A stretch of 64,000 bases of DNA. Source: Flavobacterium gelatinilyticum. GTDB taxonomy: Bacteria; Bacteroidota; Bacteroidia; Flavobacteriales; Flavobacteriaceae. Numbering within the stretch: position 1 is the first letter of the stretch; the number at the start of each line of letters is the position of its first letter. The stretch covers positions 4,588,001 through 4,652,000 of the forward strand of contig NZ_CP114287.1 of the NCBI RefSeq assembly GCF_027111295.1, read 5' to 3'. The translations under genes were made by a program, and so were the position numbers. Shown piece after piece: positions 45,489 through 54,710 of the stretch. Below the pieces are notes generated by a model. The model ran no database searches. It was not told the DNA's origin and worked only from the letters and a program-made list of their open reading frames with translations.

Positions 45489-47687
45489 TTGAAAACGAAA
45501 CTTTTTGTAATCACACCGCCTTTTACACAGCTGAATACACCGTATCCGGCTAGTGCGTATATAAAGGGTTTTTTAAATACTAAAAATATCGAATCGGTGC
45601 AGGCTGATTTGGGTATTGATGTGATTTTGGAATTGTTTTCAAAAAAAGGACTTTCTGATTTGTTTCAGGTTTCAAGTTCAAAGTTTCAAGTTTCTGAAAT
45701 CTCTGATAATTCCAAAAGAATTTTTGCTCTTCAGGATGAATATATCAAAACGATTGATCCCGTAATTCAGTTTCTGCAGGGTAAAAATCCAACTTTGGCA
45801 TTACAGATTTGTCAGGAGGATTTTCTGCCCGAAGCTTCTCGTTTTGCACAGCTTGAAGAACTTGACTGGGCTTTTGGTTCTATGGGAACTCAGGATAAAG
45901 CCAAGCACTTAGCGACTTTATATCTCGAAGATATTTCGGATTTTATTGTAGAATGTGTCGATGAAAATTTTGGATTCAGCCGATATGCCGAACGTTTAGG
46001 CCGAAGTGCGAATTCTTTTGATGAATTGTATGAAGCTTTACAGCAAAAACCGACTTACATTGATTCGATTTTAATTTCACTTTTAAAAGCTAAGATTGAA
46101 GCCGTAAAACCAACTTTGTTTCTGATTTCTGTTCCTTTTCCTGGCAATTTATACAGCGCGTTTCGATGCGCACAATGGGTAAAACAAAATCATCCCGAAA
46201 TTAAAATTTCAATGGGAGGAGGTTTTCCTAATACTGAATTACGTTCTCTTTCGGACAAACGTGTTTTTGAGTTTTTCGATTTTATCACTTTAGATGATGG
46301 CGAAGTGCCGATTGAAGAATTGATTTTTCATTTAGAAAATCCGGGTTCAAACTCGTTTAAAAGAACTTTTCTTTTGGAAAACGGAGAAGTAGTCTATAAA
46401 AACAATTCCTTAAAACACGATTACAAACAAGCTTACGTAGGAACTCCTGATTATTCAGATCTGCCTTTGGATAAATATATTTCGGTTATCGAAATCGTAA
46501 ATCCAATGCACAGAATGTGGAGTGACGGCCGATGGAATAAACTCACGATGGCTCATGGCTGTTACTGGGGGAAATGTACTTTTTGTGATATTTCTTTAGA
46601 TTACATCAAGGTTTACGAACCTGTTGCGGCAAGTCTGCTTTGTGATCGTATGGAAGAATTAATCGAGCAGACAGGACAAAACGGCTTTCATTTTGTAGAC
46701 GAAGCGGCACCTCCGGCTTTAATGCGTGCTGTGGCGCTCGAAATTTTAAAAAGAAAACTGGCTGTAACATGGTGGACCAATATTCGGTTTGAAAAAAGTT
46801 TTTCAAAAGATTTGTGTTTATTGCTAAAAGCTTCCGGCTGTATCGCAGTTTCCGGAGGATTAGAAGTAGCATCTGACCGATTATTGAAATTAATAGACAA
46901 AGGTGTTACCGTTGAACAGGTTGCTAAAGTGACCCGAAATTTTACCGAAGCCGGAATTATGGTTCATGCGTATTTAATGTACGGATATCCAACACAAACA
47001 ATTCAGGAAACGGTTGACAGTCTCGAAATGGTTCGTCAGTTGTTTGAAGCCGGCGTTTTACAATCGGGATTCTGGCATCAGTTTGCTTTGACGGCCCATA
47101 GCCCGGTTGGATTGTATCCTGAAAAATTTGGCGTGACCAAGAAAACAGAAACGATTGGAACTTTTGCCAATAATGATATTGAATACAGTGATTCAACAGG
47201 AATTAATCATGATAAATTCAGCTTTGGATTGAAAAAATCGCTTTTTAATTTCATGCACGGAATCTGTTTTGATTATGAACTTCAGGAATGGTTTGATTTT
47301 AAAATCCCGAGAACCAAAATTCATCCTGATTTTATTTTTAATGCTTTAGAAGAACAAAACGACTTCAATACCAAGCCCAATGCAAAAGTAGTCTGGCTTG
47401 GCGGTAAACCTTCGGCAGAAATTTTTACGAAATCAAAGAAAGGCAGAAGCTGGGAAATGATGTCGCTGACTTTTCACGACAAAAAAGAAAGTTTTAGTAT
47501 TCAGACCAGCAGAGAAGAAGGTGAATGGCTGATCGGGATTCTGTCTAAAATCTCGGTTTCGAATGCTAAAAATTATACTTTTCAGGAAGTGAAAAATGAT
47601 TTTGAAACTGCATTAGAGGATTTCGAATTATTTTGGTATTCGAAACCCATTAATACGCTGAGGGAATTTGGACTTTTGGTTTTATAA
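45489..47687 (+). CDS. B12-binding radical SAM protein
   Basis: A 732-residue protein. The start must be TTG at 45489, because the conserved LFVITPPFTQLNTPYPA follows at once and no in-frame ATG lies close by. Residues about 190-260 resemble a cobalamin-binding domain (LISVPFPGNLYSAF, ISMGGGFPNTELR). The radical SAM cluster motif is Cys358-x4-Cys363-x2-Cys366 in HGCYWGKCTFCD, one residue longer between the first two Cys than the usual CX3CX2C. Substrate is unknown. An in-frame 7-bp repeat array codes residues about 58-69. It converges on the metallo-hydrolase gene with no gap. Confidence 0.88.
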   Translation: MKTKLFVITPPFTQLNTPYPASAYIKGFLNTKNIESVQADLGIDVILELFSKKGLSDLFQVSSSKFQVSEISDNSKRIFALQDEYIKTIDPVIQFLQGKNPTLALQICQEDFLPEASRFAQLEELDWAFGSMGTQDKAKHLATLYLEDISDFIVECVDENFGFSRYAERLGRSANSFDELYEALQQKPTYIDSILISLLKAKIEAVKPTLFLISVPFPGNLYSAFRCAQWVKQNHPEIKISMGGGFPNTELRSLSDKRVFEFFDFITLDDGEVPIEELIFHLENPGSNSFKRTFLLENGEVVYKNNSLKHDYKQAYVGTPDYSDLPLDKYISVIEIVNPMHRMWSDGRWNKLTMAHGCYWGKCTFCDISLDYIKVYEPVAASLLCDRMEELIEQTGQNGFHFVDEAAPPALMRAVALEILKRKLAVTWWTNIRFEKSFSKDLCLLLKASGCIAVSGGLEVASDRLLKLIDKGVTVEQVAKVTRNFTEAGIMVHAYLMYGYPTQTIQETVDSLEMVRQLFEAGVLQSGFWHQFALTAHSPVGLYPEKFGVTKKTETIGTFANNDIEYSDSTGINHDKFSFGLKKSLFNFMHGICFDYELQEWFDFKIPRTKIHPDFIFNALEEQNDFNTKPNAKVVWLGGKPSAEIFTKSKKGRSWEMMSLTFHDKKESFSIQTSREEGEWLIGILSKISVSNAKNYTFQEVKNDFETALEDFELFWYSKPINTLREFGLLVL
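45661..45695. repeat. Heptamer array inside the radical SAM gene
   Basis: Five 7-bp units of the (A/G)GTTTCA type (45661-45695) lie in frame and code LFQVSSSKFQVS. The same heptamer builds the long spacer array at 28516-28592. The insertion therefore appears to be spacer repeat carried into a coding region without breaking it. Confidence 0.75.
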
Positions 47688-48452
47688 TCAATATTCTATC
47701 GAATAACCATCGTTAGGAATGGCAGTTTTAGATAAAAGATTGTTTTGCGAAAGCGCTCTTTTTAATTCTTCCCTTGTTGTCGGGCAATGGTTTAAAGCTT
47801 CCAGATGATTGGCAAAAACTTTTCCGGGTGCCAGTGCAGCAAATCGCAGAATATCATTCATTCGCATAAGTAACGGCTGTCCTATGTCTAATCTGGCCGT
47901 ACCGCAGGCCACGGTCGAAATATCGGGTTTTAGTTCTGTCAATACCTTTTGCACATCATCTGTAAAAATAGTATCAGAGCTTATGTAAACCGTTTTTTGG
48001 TTGGGAAGTTCAATATAAAAACCCATTACATTTCCCATCAGTTTTGCTATAAAACCATAACCGTGAAGTGCCGGAATACCAATAATTCTTCCGCCCAAAA
48101 AAGGCTGCGGTGTCCAGTACTCCAGAGTCTGAATAACTTTTAAACCTCTTTGGGTCAGTTTTTTTTCGTCTTTCTCGCTGCAGATAACCGGAACGCTGTT
48201 TCGTCTTAAAAACACTTCTCCCGCTTTGTCGATATGATCCGGATGCAGGTGCGTAATTAAACAATGCGTCACTTTGCTCAGGATCTCCCTGCTGTTTTTG
48301 GGCAGAGCAACAAGCGGATTTCGTTTTGGTTTATAACGAAAAATAGTAAAAGGCGCTATTGTTTTTCTCTTTCCAAGCATTGGGTCAACCAGAATTACAT
48401 GCTCTTCTGTTTCAATTACCAATGTGGCATTTCGTAAGTGATGTATTTTCAT
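47688..48452 (-). CDS. Metallo-beta-lactamase fold hydrolase (UlaG-like)
   Basis: A 254-residue metal-dependent hydrolase. The metal motif is THLHPDHIDKAG (about 67-78). The beginning MKIHHLRNATLVIETEEHVILVDPML and later SSDTIFTDDVQKVL and FANHLEALNHCP are typical of the L-ascorbate-6-phosphate lactonase-like group. The substrate is unknown. It is immediately convergent with the radical SAM gene: stop codons abut at 47687/47688. Confidence 0.86.
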   Translation of the reverse strand: MKIHHLRNATLVIETEEHVILVDPMLGKRKTIAPFTIFRYKPKRNPLVALPKNSREILSKVTHCLITHLHPDHIDKAGEVFLRRNSVPVICSEKDEKKLTQRGLKVIQTLEYWTPQPFLGGRIIGIPALHGYGFIAKLMGNVMGFYIELPNQKTVYISSDTIFTDDVQKVLTELKPDISTVACGTARLDIGQPLLMRMNDILRFAALAPGKVFANHLEALNHCPTTREELKRALSQNNLLSKTAIPNDGYSIEY

Positions 48453-48573
48453 ATCCGGGAAAATTAGAACTTAAAAATACAAAGATTTTCGAAAATCTAT
48501 TTACAGATTTTTCTTTATTTTTAACAGAATTGTTAATAATTCTGACAGGAATTGTATAGCTTCCTGGAGGGCA

Positions 48574-49260
48574 CTATGCAATCAAAAAGCGGAAACCAAT
48601 TCCGTGCAGGTTTTCAATCGAAATGCCTTCTTCGCCGGCTAAAATTTTGCGAAGGCGGGAAATAAACACATCAAGGCTTCTTCCCATAAAATAATCATCT
48701 GTTCCCCAAAGGGCAGTCAGGATTTGTTCTCTTTTAAGAACCAAGTTTTTATTGTCAAGAAAAAGTTTTAGTAACTCGGCTTCACGCTGCGTAAGGCCTA
48801 CTTTTTCAGTATCATTATAAAGGATAAAATTTTTGGTGTCGAACTGGTATTTTCCAATCTCATAGATCGATTTTTCGACTTTGTTGTTTTTTTGAGATCG
48901 TTTTAGGAACACTTCGATTTTCAGGATCAGTTCTTCAATGCTGAAAGGTTTTACCAGATAATCATCAGCACCAAGACGAAGTCCTTTTATGCGGTCTTCT
49001 TTTAAAGTCTTAGCCGAAAGAAAAATAATAGGTACATCAATATCAATTTTTCTAATTTCGGAAGCCAGTTCAAAGCCGTCCATTTTCGGCATCATGATAT
49101 CCAGAATACAAATATCAAAAAGTTCCTCTTTAAAAGCCTCCAATCCTGATTTTCCATTGGTACAATGCACAACCTCATAATTATTCTGTTCAAGATTGTC
49201 TTTGGTTAAAAATGCTAATGTTTCATCGTCTTCGGTATAAAGTATTTTGAATTGCTTCAT
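48574..49260 (-). CDS. OmpR-family response regulator
   Basis: A 228-residue two-component response regulator. The receiver domain (4-118) has acidic pocket residues near 10-12 and the phosphorylated Asp54 in DICILDIMMPK. The winged-helix DNA-binding domain (about 133-226) contains LTQREAELLKLFLDNKN and LDVFISRLRKILAGE. It overlaps its kinase gene by 4 bp, so the two are co-translated. Confidence 0.95.
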   Translation of the reverse strand: MKQFKILYTEDDETLAFLTKDNLEQNNYEVVHCTNGKSGLEAFKEELFDICILDIMMPKMDGFELASEIRKIDIDVPIIFLSAKTLKEDRIKGLRLGADDYLVKPFSIEELILKIEVFLKRSQKNNKVEKSIYEIGKYQFDTKNFILYNDTEKVGLTQREAELLKLFLDNKNLVLKREQILTALWGTDDYFMGRSLDVFISRLRKILAGEEGISIENLHGIGFRFLIA

Positions 49261-50516
49261 CTTTTATAAGGAATTGAGAGAGTAATGGTAACTCCGTTTG
49301 TTAAATTATTTTCGGCTTTTATTTTCCAGTTTTGAAGGCTGCAGATTTCTTTTACATAAAATAATCCAAGTCCAAAACCGTTTACTTCATTGCTTTTTTC
49401 ATTTTGTATTCGATAGAATTTATCAAATATAAACGATAATTTTTTATTAGAGATACCAATTCCGTTATCTGTGAATTCAATTTTTAAAAGAGAATTCTCT
49501 TCGTAAATTTTAACTGTAATTTCCGGTTTGGTATTACAGTATTTTACTGCATTGTCTAAAAGGTTGTAAACTAAATTAGCAAAGTGAAAAACATCGGTTT
49601 CCAAAACATATTCTCCCGAAGCGCTTTCAATTTTAATTTCGGCATCGGGATACTTAAGCACAATATTTTCGATAGTTTCCTCAATAACCGGAACGATTAA
49701 AGTAGTTTCTTTTTTTAATTCTAAAGGCGTATAGTCAGATTTTGCGACAGTTAATATTTTTTCAATATGATGATTCAGTTTATTACCCTGATTCAGGATG
49801 ATTTCCGTATAAGTGTGGAGTTTTTTGTTTTCTTTTATAAGATTTTGTTCGCTTAAATATTTTGAAGCAATTAAAATAGATGATAAAGGCGTTTTAAATT
49901 CGTGCGTCATATTATTGATAAAGTCACGCTGCAATTCAGAATATTTCTTTTGCTGTAAAAGTTTAAAAATGGAGTACACGTAAATCAGTAAAATCAGAAT
50001 TAAAGCGATCGAAAGCACAAACCAAAATCGCATAGAACTGAATAAATAAGTAGTTTCATTAGGAAAACGAACCACGAAATAATAAACCAGATTTTTATGT
50101 TTGGGGAAATAAACCGTCTTTTTTTCTTTGTCTTTTTTAGATAAAGAAATATAATCGCCGTACACCATTTCGTCACTCTGGCAATTGTACATTGCGTATT
50201 CAAAGTCGGTTGCTATGTTTACTTTTTTGAATTCCGTTTTCAGGTAAAACTCCAGAATATCCGGTTCAAATTCATTTTCGACATTTACTATATAATAATC
50301 GTTGGCTATTTTTTGCACCGGATTCTGCACCGGTTCATGATTAGTGCCTTCATATAATTTTCTGGCCACTTCAAGAAGTGCAATATGGGCTTTCTGGCTT
50401 AGTTTTTTCTGCTCGAGCGTAAAAGCCTCTTTTGTCCATAACAGCTGTGCCACCAGAATGCTCATAATGGCAACCAATCCCAGAACAATGATACTATTGA
50501 GTTTATTTATTTTCAA
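49257..50516 (-). CDS. Sensor histidine kinase
   Basis: A 419-residue membrane kinase. Two transmembrane segments (about 8-27 and 165-183) border an extracytoplasmic sensor region of about 135 residues with no domain I recognise. The HisKA helix holds the phosphorylated His205 in MTHEFKTPLSSIL, followed by the HATPase domain (about 300-419) with NLLDNAVKYC and GFGLGLFYVKEI. It needs a TTG start at 50516 because no ATG precedes TM1 in frame. It works with the regulator overlapping downstream; the divergent DUF1573 gene is a possible target by position only. Confidence 0.92.
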   Translation of the reverse strand: MKINKLNSIIVLGLVAIMSILVAQLLWTKEAFTLEQKKLSQKAHIALLEVARKLYEGTNHEPVQNPVQKIANDYYIVNVENEFEPDILEFYLKTEFKKVNIATDFEYAMYNCQSDEMVYGDYISLSKKDKEKKTVYFPKHKNLVYYFVVRFPNETTYLFSSMRFWFVLSIALILILLIYVYSIFKLLQQKKYSELQRDFINNMTHEFKTPLSSILIASKYLSEQNLIKENKKLHTYTEIILNQGNKLNHHIEKILTVAKSDYTPLELKKETTLIVPVIEETIENIVLKYPDAEIKIESASGEYVLETDVFHFANLVYNLLDNAVKYCNTKPEITVKIYEENSLLKIEFTDNGIGISNKKLSFIFDKFYRIQNEKSNEVNGFGLGLFYVKEICSLQNWKIKAENNLTNGVTITLSIPYKR

Positions 50517-50682
50517 GAAAAAAGTCTTTTTTAAAATGTAATATTAAGCAATTTTAAAGTGAAAAAGGTCGATTAACAAGTCGTTAACAAACATTTGAAA
50601 CCGGTTAACAGCGATTTGATTTTAACTCAGGTACTTTTGAAATATAGAAATCGAACTATAAACCATTTTAAAATATTTAGCT

Positions 50683-51096
50683 ATGAAAATCGTAAAAATC
50701 TCAATGCTGGCTCTGGCTTTAGGCTTAATGTCTTTTTCAGCAATTGCACCGGTAAAATCTTTATCTTCAGAAACTGAAGTAATCGAAACAGCTTCTACAA
50801 TTGTATGGAAAGCTGAAACAATCGACGTTGGACAAATTCCGCAGGGAACTCCAAAAGCAATTGTTTACGAATTTAAAAATACAGGAAAAACAGCAGTTGT
50901 AATTACAAATGTTCAGGGGTCTTGCGGCTGTACTGCAACAGACTATACAAAAGAACCTGTTTTGCCTGGAAAATCTGCAAAAGTTACCGCAACTTACAAC
51001 GCAGCAGCAAAGGGTGCTTTTACTAAAACTGTAACCGTAACAACAAGTGCCGAGACTACTCCAAAAGTGCTTACTTTAAAAGGAACAGTTATCTAA
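50683..51096 (+). CDS. DUF1573 secreted protein
   Basis: A 137-residue exported protein. A signal peptide runs to about residue 23. The rest is a single immunoglobulin-like DUF1573 domain: IDVGQIPQGTPKAIVYEFKNTGKTAVVITNVQGSCGCT is the core, with SCGC conserved. Such proteins are numerous in Bacteroidota envelopes. It is divergent from the two-component genes and ends in a strong terminator. Confidence 0.9.
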   Translation: MKIVKISMLALALGLMSFSAIAPVKSLSSETEVIETASTIVWKAETIDVGQIPQGTPKAIVYEFKNTGKTAVVITNVQGSCGCTATDYTKEPVLPGKSAKVTATYNAAAKGAFTKTVTVTTSAETTPKVLTLKGTVI

Positions 51097-51130
51097 AAAA
51101 TAATTTTAATAGGTTGGTTATAAACGTGGC

Positions 51131-51166
51131 AGCTCCGGATATGTAATGTATCCGGAGCTTTTTTTA
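51131..51166 (+). terminator. Terminator after the DUF1573 gene
   Basis: AGCTCCGGATA (51131-51141) pairs with TATCCGGAGCT (51149-51159) and a run of seven T follows. Confidence 0.85.
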
Positions 51167-51247
51167 TGTCTAAAGCCGAAGTCTGTTTTTATTTTTAATA
51201 CTAGTTTGAATTAAGTAAAACTTTCCTATTTTTAACCAAAAATTGAT

Positions 51248-52822
51248 ATGAAAATCTGGTATTCGATTATTGCGTTTGTAGTGCTTCTAACGGTTGTTTC
51301 ATGTAATTCGAAAGGAGAAAAAAAGAAGGAAAATCAAAAAAAGAAAGTTGAAATTCCGGAACTGAGACTTACTATTGACAGTACAAAAATTGCTGCTTTT
51401 TTTACAGCCTATCCAAAACTGGAAAAATTTCAGGGCGATGTTTTCAATTTGTATAAAAAGAACAAATCAACCCAATTGTGGCTGGATAATAAAGGCGTGG
51501 TCGAATTTGGCAACACACTTTTTAATAAATATAAAGGTCTGGATTCTGAAGGTCTGAAAGCCAATTTTCCATACAAGGAAATCAACGCTGTTTTTGAAAA
51601 TAATACCGATAATAAATTATCAAAAGAATATACCGATTTGATGATTTCGAATCTCTATTTCTATTATGCCGAAAAAGTATACAGAGGTTTTGACGAAAAA
51701 ACATCTATTTCGTTAGAATGGCTTTTACCGAGGAAAAAGCTGAACTATCAGGTTTTAACGGATTCTATTTTTAAGAAATCAACGATCAACGATGATAAGA
51801 AAAGCAAAATGTTCAGCCAGTATTATAAACTTCGTGATGCGCTGAAACAATACAGAGACATTGAAAAAAATGGCGGCTGGAAAAACATTGAAACGGATGA
51901 AGATTTTAAAAGCCTGAAACTGGGTGATTCTTCGACAGTAGTTTCTCAAATCAGGGAAAGACTTTTTATAACCGGAGATCTTAAAGAAGATACGAAAAGC
52001 CAGGTATGCGATTCGACTTTAATAAGTGCCATGAAAAACTATGAACAGCATCATGGTTATACACCTAAAAATGTTATACTGTCAGAACATATTAACGATC
52101 TGAATATTCCGGTTTCTGACCGAATTAAAACCATTATCGCCAATATGGAACGCTGCCGATGGATTGATCCTGATCTTGAGAAAGGGCAGAAATACATTGA
52201 AATCAATATTCCGGAATTTAAACTCTATATAATCGAAGACGCTAAAATTGCTTTTACCTCGCCGGTTGTAGTAGGAAAAGCGATGACAAAAACGGTTATT
52301 TTCAGCGGTATGATGAACAATATTGTTTTTAGTCCGTACTGGAATGTACCGCCAAGTATTATTGCCAATGAAATTAAACCCGGAATGGCAAAAAACAAAA
52401 ATTATCTGAAACAGAAAAACCTGGAATGGAATAATGGAGCAGTGAGACAGCTTCCCGGCAAAAACAATTCGCTGGGACTGGTGAAGTTTTTATTCCCTAA
52501 TTCAAGTAATATTTACCTGCATGATACACCTTCAAAAAGTTTGTTTGAAAGAGAAAGCCGTGCTTTTAGTCATGGATGTGTGCGTGTGGCAAAACCACGC
52601 GAACTCGCCATAGAATTACTAAAAGACGATAAGCAGTGGCCTCCTGCCCGAATTGACAAAGCCATGCATGCCGGAAAAGAAAACTGGTATACCTTAAAGA
52701 AAAAAGTTCCGGTTTACATAGGCTATTTTACTGCCTGGGTAGATCGCGAAGGGAATTTAAATTTCTACAAAGATATTTATGGAAGAGATGAAAGTCTGAT
52801 AAAACTCTTAACCGAAGAATAA
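51248..52822 (+). CDS. L,D-transpeptidase family lipoprotein (YcbB-like)
   Basis: A 524-residue lipoprotein with lipobox TVVSC (Cys19). A helical region (about 30-200) precedes a peptidoglycan-binding-like domain (about 215-280, SLKLGDSSTVVSQIRERL) and the YkuD L,D-transpeptidase domain (about 300-470). The catalytic Cys444 is in SHGCVRVAKP. The order matches YcbB/LdtD, which makes 3-3 crosslinks in peptidoglycan. As a lipoprotein it would act at the envelope. An NlpC/P60 peptidase gene lies convergent just after it. Confidence 0.92.
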   Translation: MKIWYSIIAFVVLLTVVSCNSKGEKKKENQKKKVEIPELRLTIDSTKIAAFFTAYPKLEKFQGDVFNLYKKNKSTQLWLDNKGVVEFGNTLFNKYKGLDSEGLKANFPYKEINAVFENNTDNKLSKEYTDLMISNLYFYYAEKVYRGFDEKTSISLEWLLPRKKLNYQVLTDSIFKKSTINDDKKSKMFSQYYKLRDALKQYRDIEKNGGWKNIETDEDFKSLKLGDSSTVVSQIRERLFITGDLKEDTKSQVCDSTLISAMKNYEQHHGYTPKNVILSEHINDLNIPVSDRIKTIIANMERCRWIDPDLEKGQKYIEINIPEFKLYIIEDAKIAFTSPVVVGKAMTKTVIFSGMMNNIVFSPYWNVPPSIIANEIKPGMAKNKNYLKQKNLEWNNGAVRQLPGKNNSLGLVKFLFPNSSNIYLHDTPSKSLFERESRAFSHGCVRVAKPRELAIELLKDDKQWPPARIDKAMHAGKENWYTLKKKVPVYIGYFTAWVDREGNLNFYKDIYGRDESLIKLLTEE

Positions 52823-52895
52823 AGATTTAAATTCTAAATTCCTAAAACTGGGTTTGGAAATTTAATTTGCTTAATCAGAATGAAAAAGTGGAGTT

Positions 52896-52948
52896 GCAGA
52901 TTAAGAATTAATATGATTTTAAAAAATCGCTGTTAATCCTTAATCTGC
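52896..52948. repeat. Inverted repeat with AATCTGC words between convergent genes
   Basis: GCAGATTAAGAATTAA (52896-52911) pairs with TTAATCCTTAATCTGC (52933-52948) with one mismatch. It may act as bidirectional terminator. AATCTGC words recur in the palindrome at 62121-62299. Confidence 0.6.
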
Positions 52949-52957
52949 GGTAAAAAA

Positions 52958-53449
52958 TTATTCAGATAAAACGTCGATGCATTTATAAAAACGTTTGGTA
53001 TAGTGTTCTGTGTCAAGTGCGGTTATAGTTACCTGCTGGGCTTTTCCGGATGAAGCGTGAATAAATTTCGATTTCATTCCGTTGGCTTCGCAGATTATTC
53101 CAAGGTGTCCCACAACCGTTCGGTCTTTGTAGCCGTAGAAAACCAGAATATCGCCTACTTTAAATTCTTCCGGTTTTAGAGTTTTTCCTAAATTCTTATA
53201 ACCGCTTGAACTCCTTGGTAACGTCAATCCGAAATTACCATACACATAACTTACAAATCCCGAACAGTCAAACCCTGCATCCGGATTACTGCTGGCATAT
53301 TTATAAGGAACTCCTAAATATTGTTTTGCATACGTAACAAGCAAATCTCTGTCGATTGTGCTTTGTTCTGTTTTTACAGAAAACTGTTCTTTTGTTGTGA
53401 AAGAAGAAAATAAAAGCGAAAGTAAAACTATGGAAATGTAAGATTTCAT
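52958..53449 (-). CDS. NlpC/P60 family (C40) peptidase
   Basis: A 163-residue exported peptidase. After a signal peptide (to about residue 18), the NlpC/P60 domain has the catalytic Cys62 in FDCSGFVSYVYG, His in VVGHLGII near residue 115, and a later polar residue. These enzymes cut gamma-D-glutamyl-diaminopimelate bonds in peptidoglycan. It is convergent with the L,D-transpeptidase gene, so both act on the wall. Confidence 0.9.
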   Translation of the reverse strand: MKSYISIVLLSLLFSSFTTKEQFSVKTEQSTIDRDLLVTYAKQYLGVPYKYASSNPDAGFDCSGFVSYVYGNFGLTLPRSSSGYKNLGKTLKPEEFKVGDILVFYGYKDRTVVGHLGIICEANGMKSKFIHASSGKAQQVTITALDTEHYTKRFYKCIDVLSE

Positions 53450-53579
53450 TTTAAAATATTAAAAAATGGAATTTATAAAGATAGTTTGTTTTAATGGGGA
53501 TATCAAACTGGAAATAAATTTTGGTATTTTTTTATTACTTTTTGACATTTTAGTATCTTTTAGTGTAGTCCATTTCAAA

Positions 53580-53587
53580 TATATTTG
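53580..53587 (+). promoter_or_regulatory. Candidate -7 element for the esterase genes
   Basis: TATATTTG matches TAnnTTTG, 31 bp before the ATG at 53619. It may drive both esterase genes. Confidence 0.45.
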
Positions 53588-53618
53588 TGAATCTTATTTA
53601 TATTTTAACAAATAAATT

Positions 53619-54710
53619 ATGTTTCTCAAAAAATATGCGGTTTTATTTCTGTTTTTGCTGATTTCTATTCTTTCGACAGCACAAAATCAGAATCGTTTTC
53701 TATACGCCGGACGAGTTGAAAAGCTCCAAAACGATCAGGTAATTTTAATTGGAACAGCATCCTCTGTCTCGTTTAATTTTACCGGAAATGAATGTTCAAT
53801 TTTACTTCAAAGTGTTGATTCTTACGAACATCATAACTATGTTTCGTTAGTTCTTGACGGAAAATATATAGGTAAAATCAGAATTGAAAAAGGAGCAGCT
53901 CAGTCATTTCCCGTAAAAATAACTTCAAATAAAAAAGAACATCATTTAGAAATCTATAAAAATACCGAAGCGCAGAGCGGTAACATTTTGTTTGCCGGAA
54001 CAACTGCAAAACTGACTTCAATTTCTTCAAAAAAGAAAAAGAAAATCGAATTCATCGGCGATTCAATTACCTGCGGGGCTGCAAGTGATCCTTCGGAAAT
54101 TCCTTGCGATAAAGGCGAATATATGGATCATCATAACAGTTATTACGCTTACGGACCATCATTGTCAAGACAAATTGGTGCCGATTATCTGATGAGCTGC
54201 GTTTCAGGAATTGGAATGTACAGAAACTGGAACGACGAGAATAAAGAGGAAGCTATTATGCCCGATATTTATGGGAACTTGTATCTGACAAAAGATCCTG
54301 CTAAACCCAAATATGATTTTGCATTTCAGCCGGATATTATCAGTATTGCTTTAGGAACCAATGATTTTTCTGGAGGCGACGGTAAAAAAGAACGGCTGCC
54401 TTTTAATCCTGAAAAATACGTTTCGAATTACATGAATTTTATAAAGATGTTGTACCAACACAATCCAAAAGCGCAGATTGTTATTACAAACAGTCCAATG
54501 GTAAATGGCGAAAGGGCGGTTGTTTTTGAAGATTGTTTAAAGAAAGTAAAAGCCGCTTTTGATGGAGATAAAGCCCATAAAACAATTCTGATTTTCAAAT
54601 TTAAACCCATGACACCAAAAGGATGTACAGGTCATCCGGATGTGGCTGATCATCAGGTTTTGGCAGCAGAATACGGTCCATTTTTAAAAAAGTTACTGAA
54701 TGAAAAATAA
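53619..54710 (+). CDS. SGNH carbohydrate esterase, CE2-like
   Basis: A 363-residue exported protein with a signal peptide to about residue 21 (STAQ). A beta-sandwich of about 100 residues precedes an SGNH hydrolase domain, the CE2 layout. The nucleophile is Ser149 in FIGDSITCG; the GTNDFSGG block follows near residue 247, and the catalytic Asp/His are in GHPDVADH near residue 332. CE2 enzymes remove acetyl groups from xylan, mannan or cello-oligosaccharides. It overlaps the next gene by 11 bp, which points to a shared operon. Confidence 0.87.
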   Translation: MFLKKYAVLFLFLLISILSTAQNQNRFLYAGRVEKLQNDQVILIGTASSVSFNFTGNECSILLQSVDSYEHHNYVSLVLDGKYIGKIRIEKGAAQSFPVKITSNKKEHHLEIYKNTEAQSGNILFAGTTAKLTSISSKKKKKIEFIGDSITCGAASDPSEIPCDKGEYMDHHNSYYAYGPSLSRQIGADYLMSCVSGIGMYRNWNDENKEEAIMPDIYGNLYLTKDPAKPKYDFAFQPDIISIALGTNDFSGGDGKKERLPFNPEKYVSNYMNFIKMLYQHNPKAQIVITNSPMVNGERAVVFEDCLKKVKAAFDGDKAHKTILIFKFKPMTPKGCTGHPDVADHQVLAAEYGPFLKKLLNEK

